Shown: positions 5,399 through 5,452 of the stretch, piece by piece
Layout: each line of letters starts with the position of its first letter
How positions within the stretch are numbered: the stretch's first letter is position 1
Origin: Bacteroidales bacterium
GTDB lineage: Bacteria; Bacteroidota; Bacteroidia; Bacteroidales; Tenuifilaceae
Reading direction: 5' to 3'
Length of the DNA stretch: 5,452 nt
Assembly (NCBI GenBank): GCA_008933525.1
Contig: WBUV01000250.1
Coordinates: 1-5,452 of the forward strand
Position numbers and translations under genes: made by a program
The notes under the pieces: model-generated
What the model was told of the DNA's origin: nothing
Database searches by the model: none
Seen by the model: the letters and a program-made list of their open reading frames with translations, nothing else

Positions 5399-5452
5399 AT
5401 GAGCAAAAAATAAAAAAAGTGGCAATAGTTTCGGCATTAATCTTATCTGTTT
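5399..5452 (+). CDS. Possible start of an exported protein, frame broken by one base, runs off right edge
   Basis: The ATG at 5399 gives M-S-K-K and then a stop (TAA, 5411-5413). The frame shifted by one base continues open to the edge as K-K-V-A-I-V-S-A-L-I-L-S-V, a typical basic-then-hydrophobic signal peptide. One extra A in the six-A run at 5405-5410 would join them into MSKKIKKVAIVSALILSV. If the sequence is exact, translation might start at GTG 5419 instead, without the basic residues. Only 54 bases are visible, so no product can be named. It could be a sequencing error, a phase-variable or decayed gene, or chance. The upstream promoter favours a real gene. Confidence 0.35.

Overview
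The window looks like chromosomal DNA from a Bacteroidota (Bacteroidetes) species. The DNA is AT-rich, the start codons lack Shine-Dalgarno sequences, several sites match the phylum's TAnnTTTG (-7) promoter box, and the left-hand gene is a PIF1-like helicase of a kind common in that phylum. No tRNA, rRNA, CRISPR array, insertion sequence or phage gene was seen. Genus-level placement is not possible from the sequence alone.

Layout. All five well-supported genes lie on the minus strand and are transcribed from right to left. In that order they are: (1) an alpha-helical, Ala/Lys-rich outer-membrane-type lipoprotein (4571-5167) with its own -7 box and a strong intrinsic terminator; (2) a membrane-anchored L,D-transpeptidase with a long helical stalk (3363-4502); (3) a second, canonical L,D-transpeptidase (2652-3359) starting 3 nt after gene 2; (4) a membrane-anchored protein of unknown function (1865-2641) starting 10 nt after gene 3; and (5), after a 109-nt gap, a PIF1/RecD2-like DNA helicase (1-1755) that runs off the left edge. 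Genes 2-4 form a tight operon. At the right edge a divergent plus-strand promoter (5362-5392) faces the start of what looks like an exported protein, but its frame is broken by a single base in an A tract.

How the genes may work together. Genes 1-4 read as an envelope module. Two YkuD-family enzymes sit beside a helical lipoprotein whose codon use suggests abundance. The stalk of the first transpeptidase aligns, almost without gaps, with the mature lipoprotein, so the two appear to share a domain. The third operon product ends in a segment resembling the end of a YkuD domain but lacks the catalytic His and Cys. The working hypothesis (inference) is a Braun-lipoprotein-like or envelope-spacing system in which transpeptidases act on, or are positioned by, the lipoprotein. 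The helicase is probably an unrelated housekeeping neighbour.

No gene-free stretch exceeds 300 bases. The largest gap (5168-5398) holds the lipoprotein promoter with a perfect palindrome, T9 and A9 tracts, and the divergent promoter.
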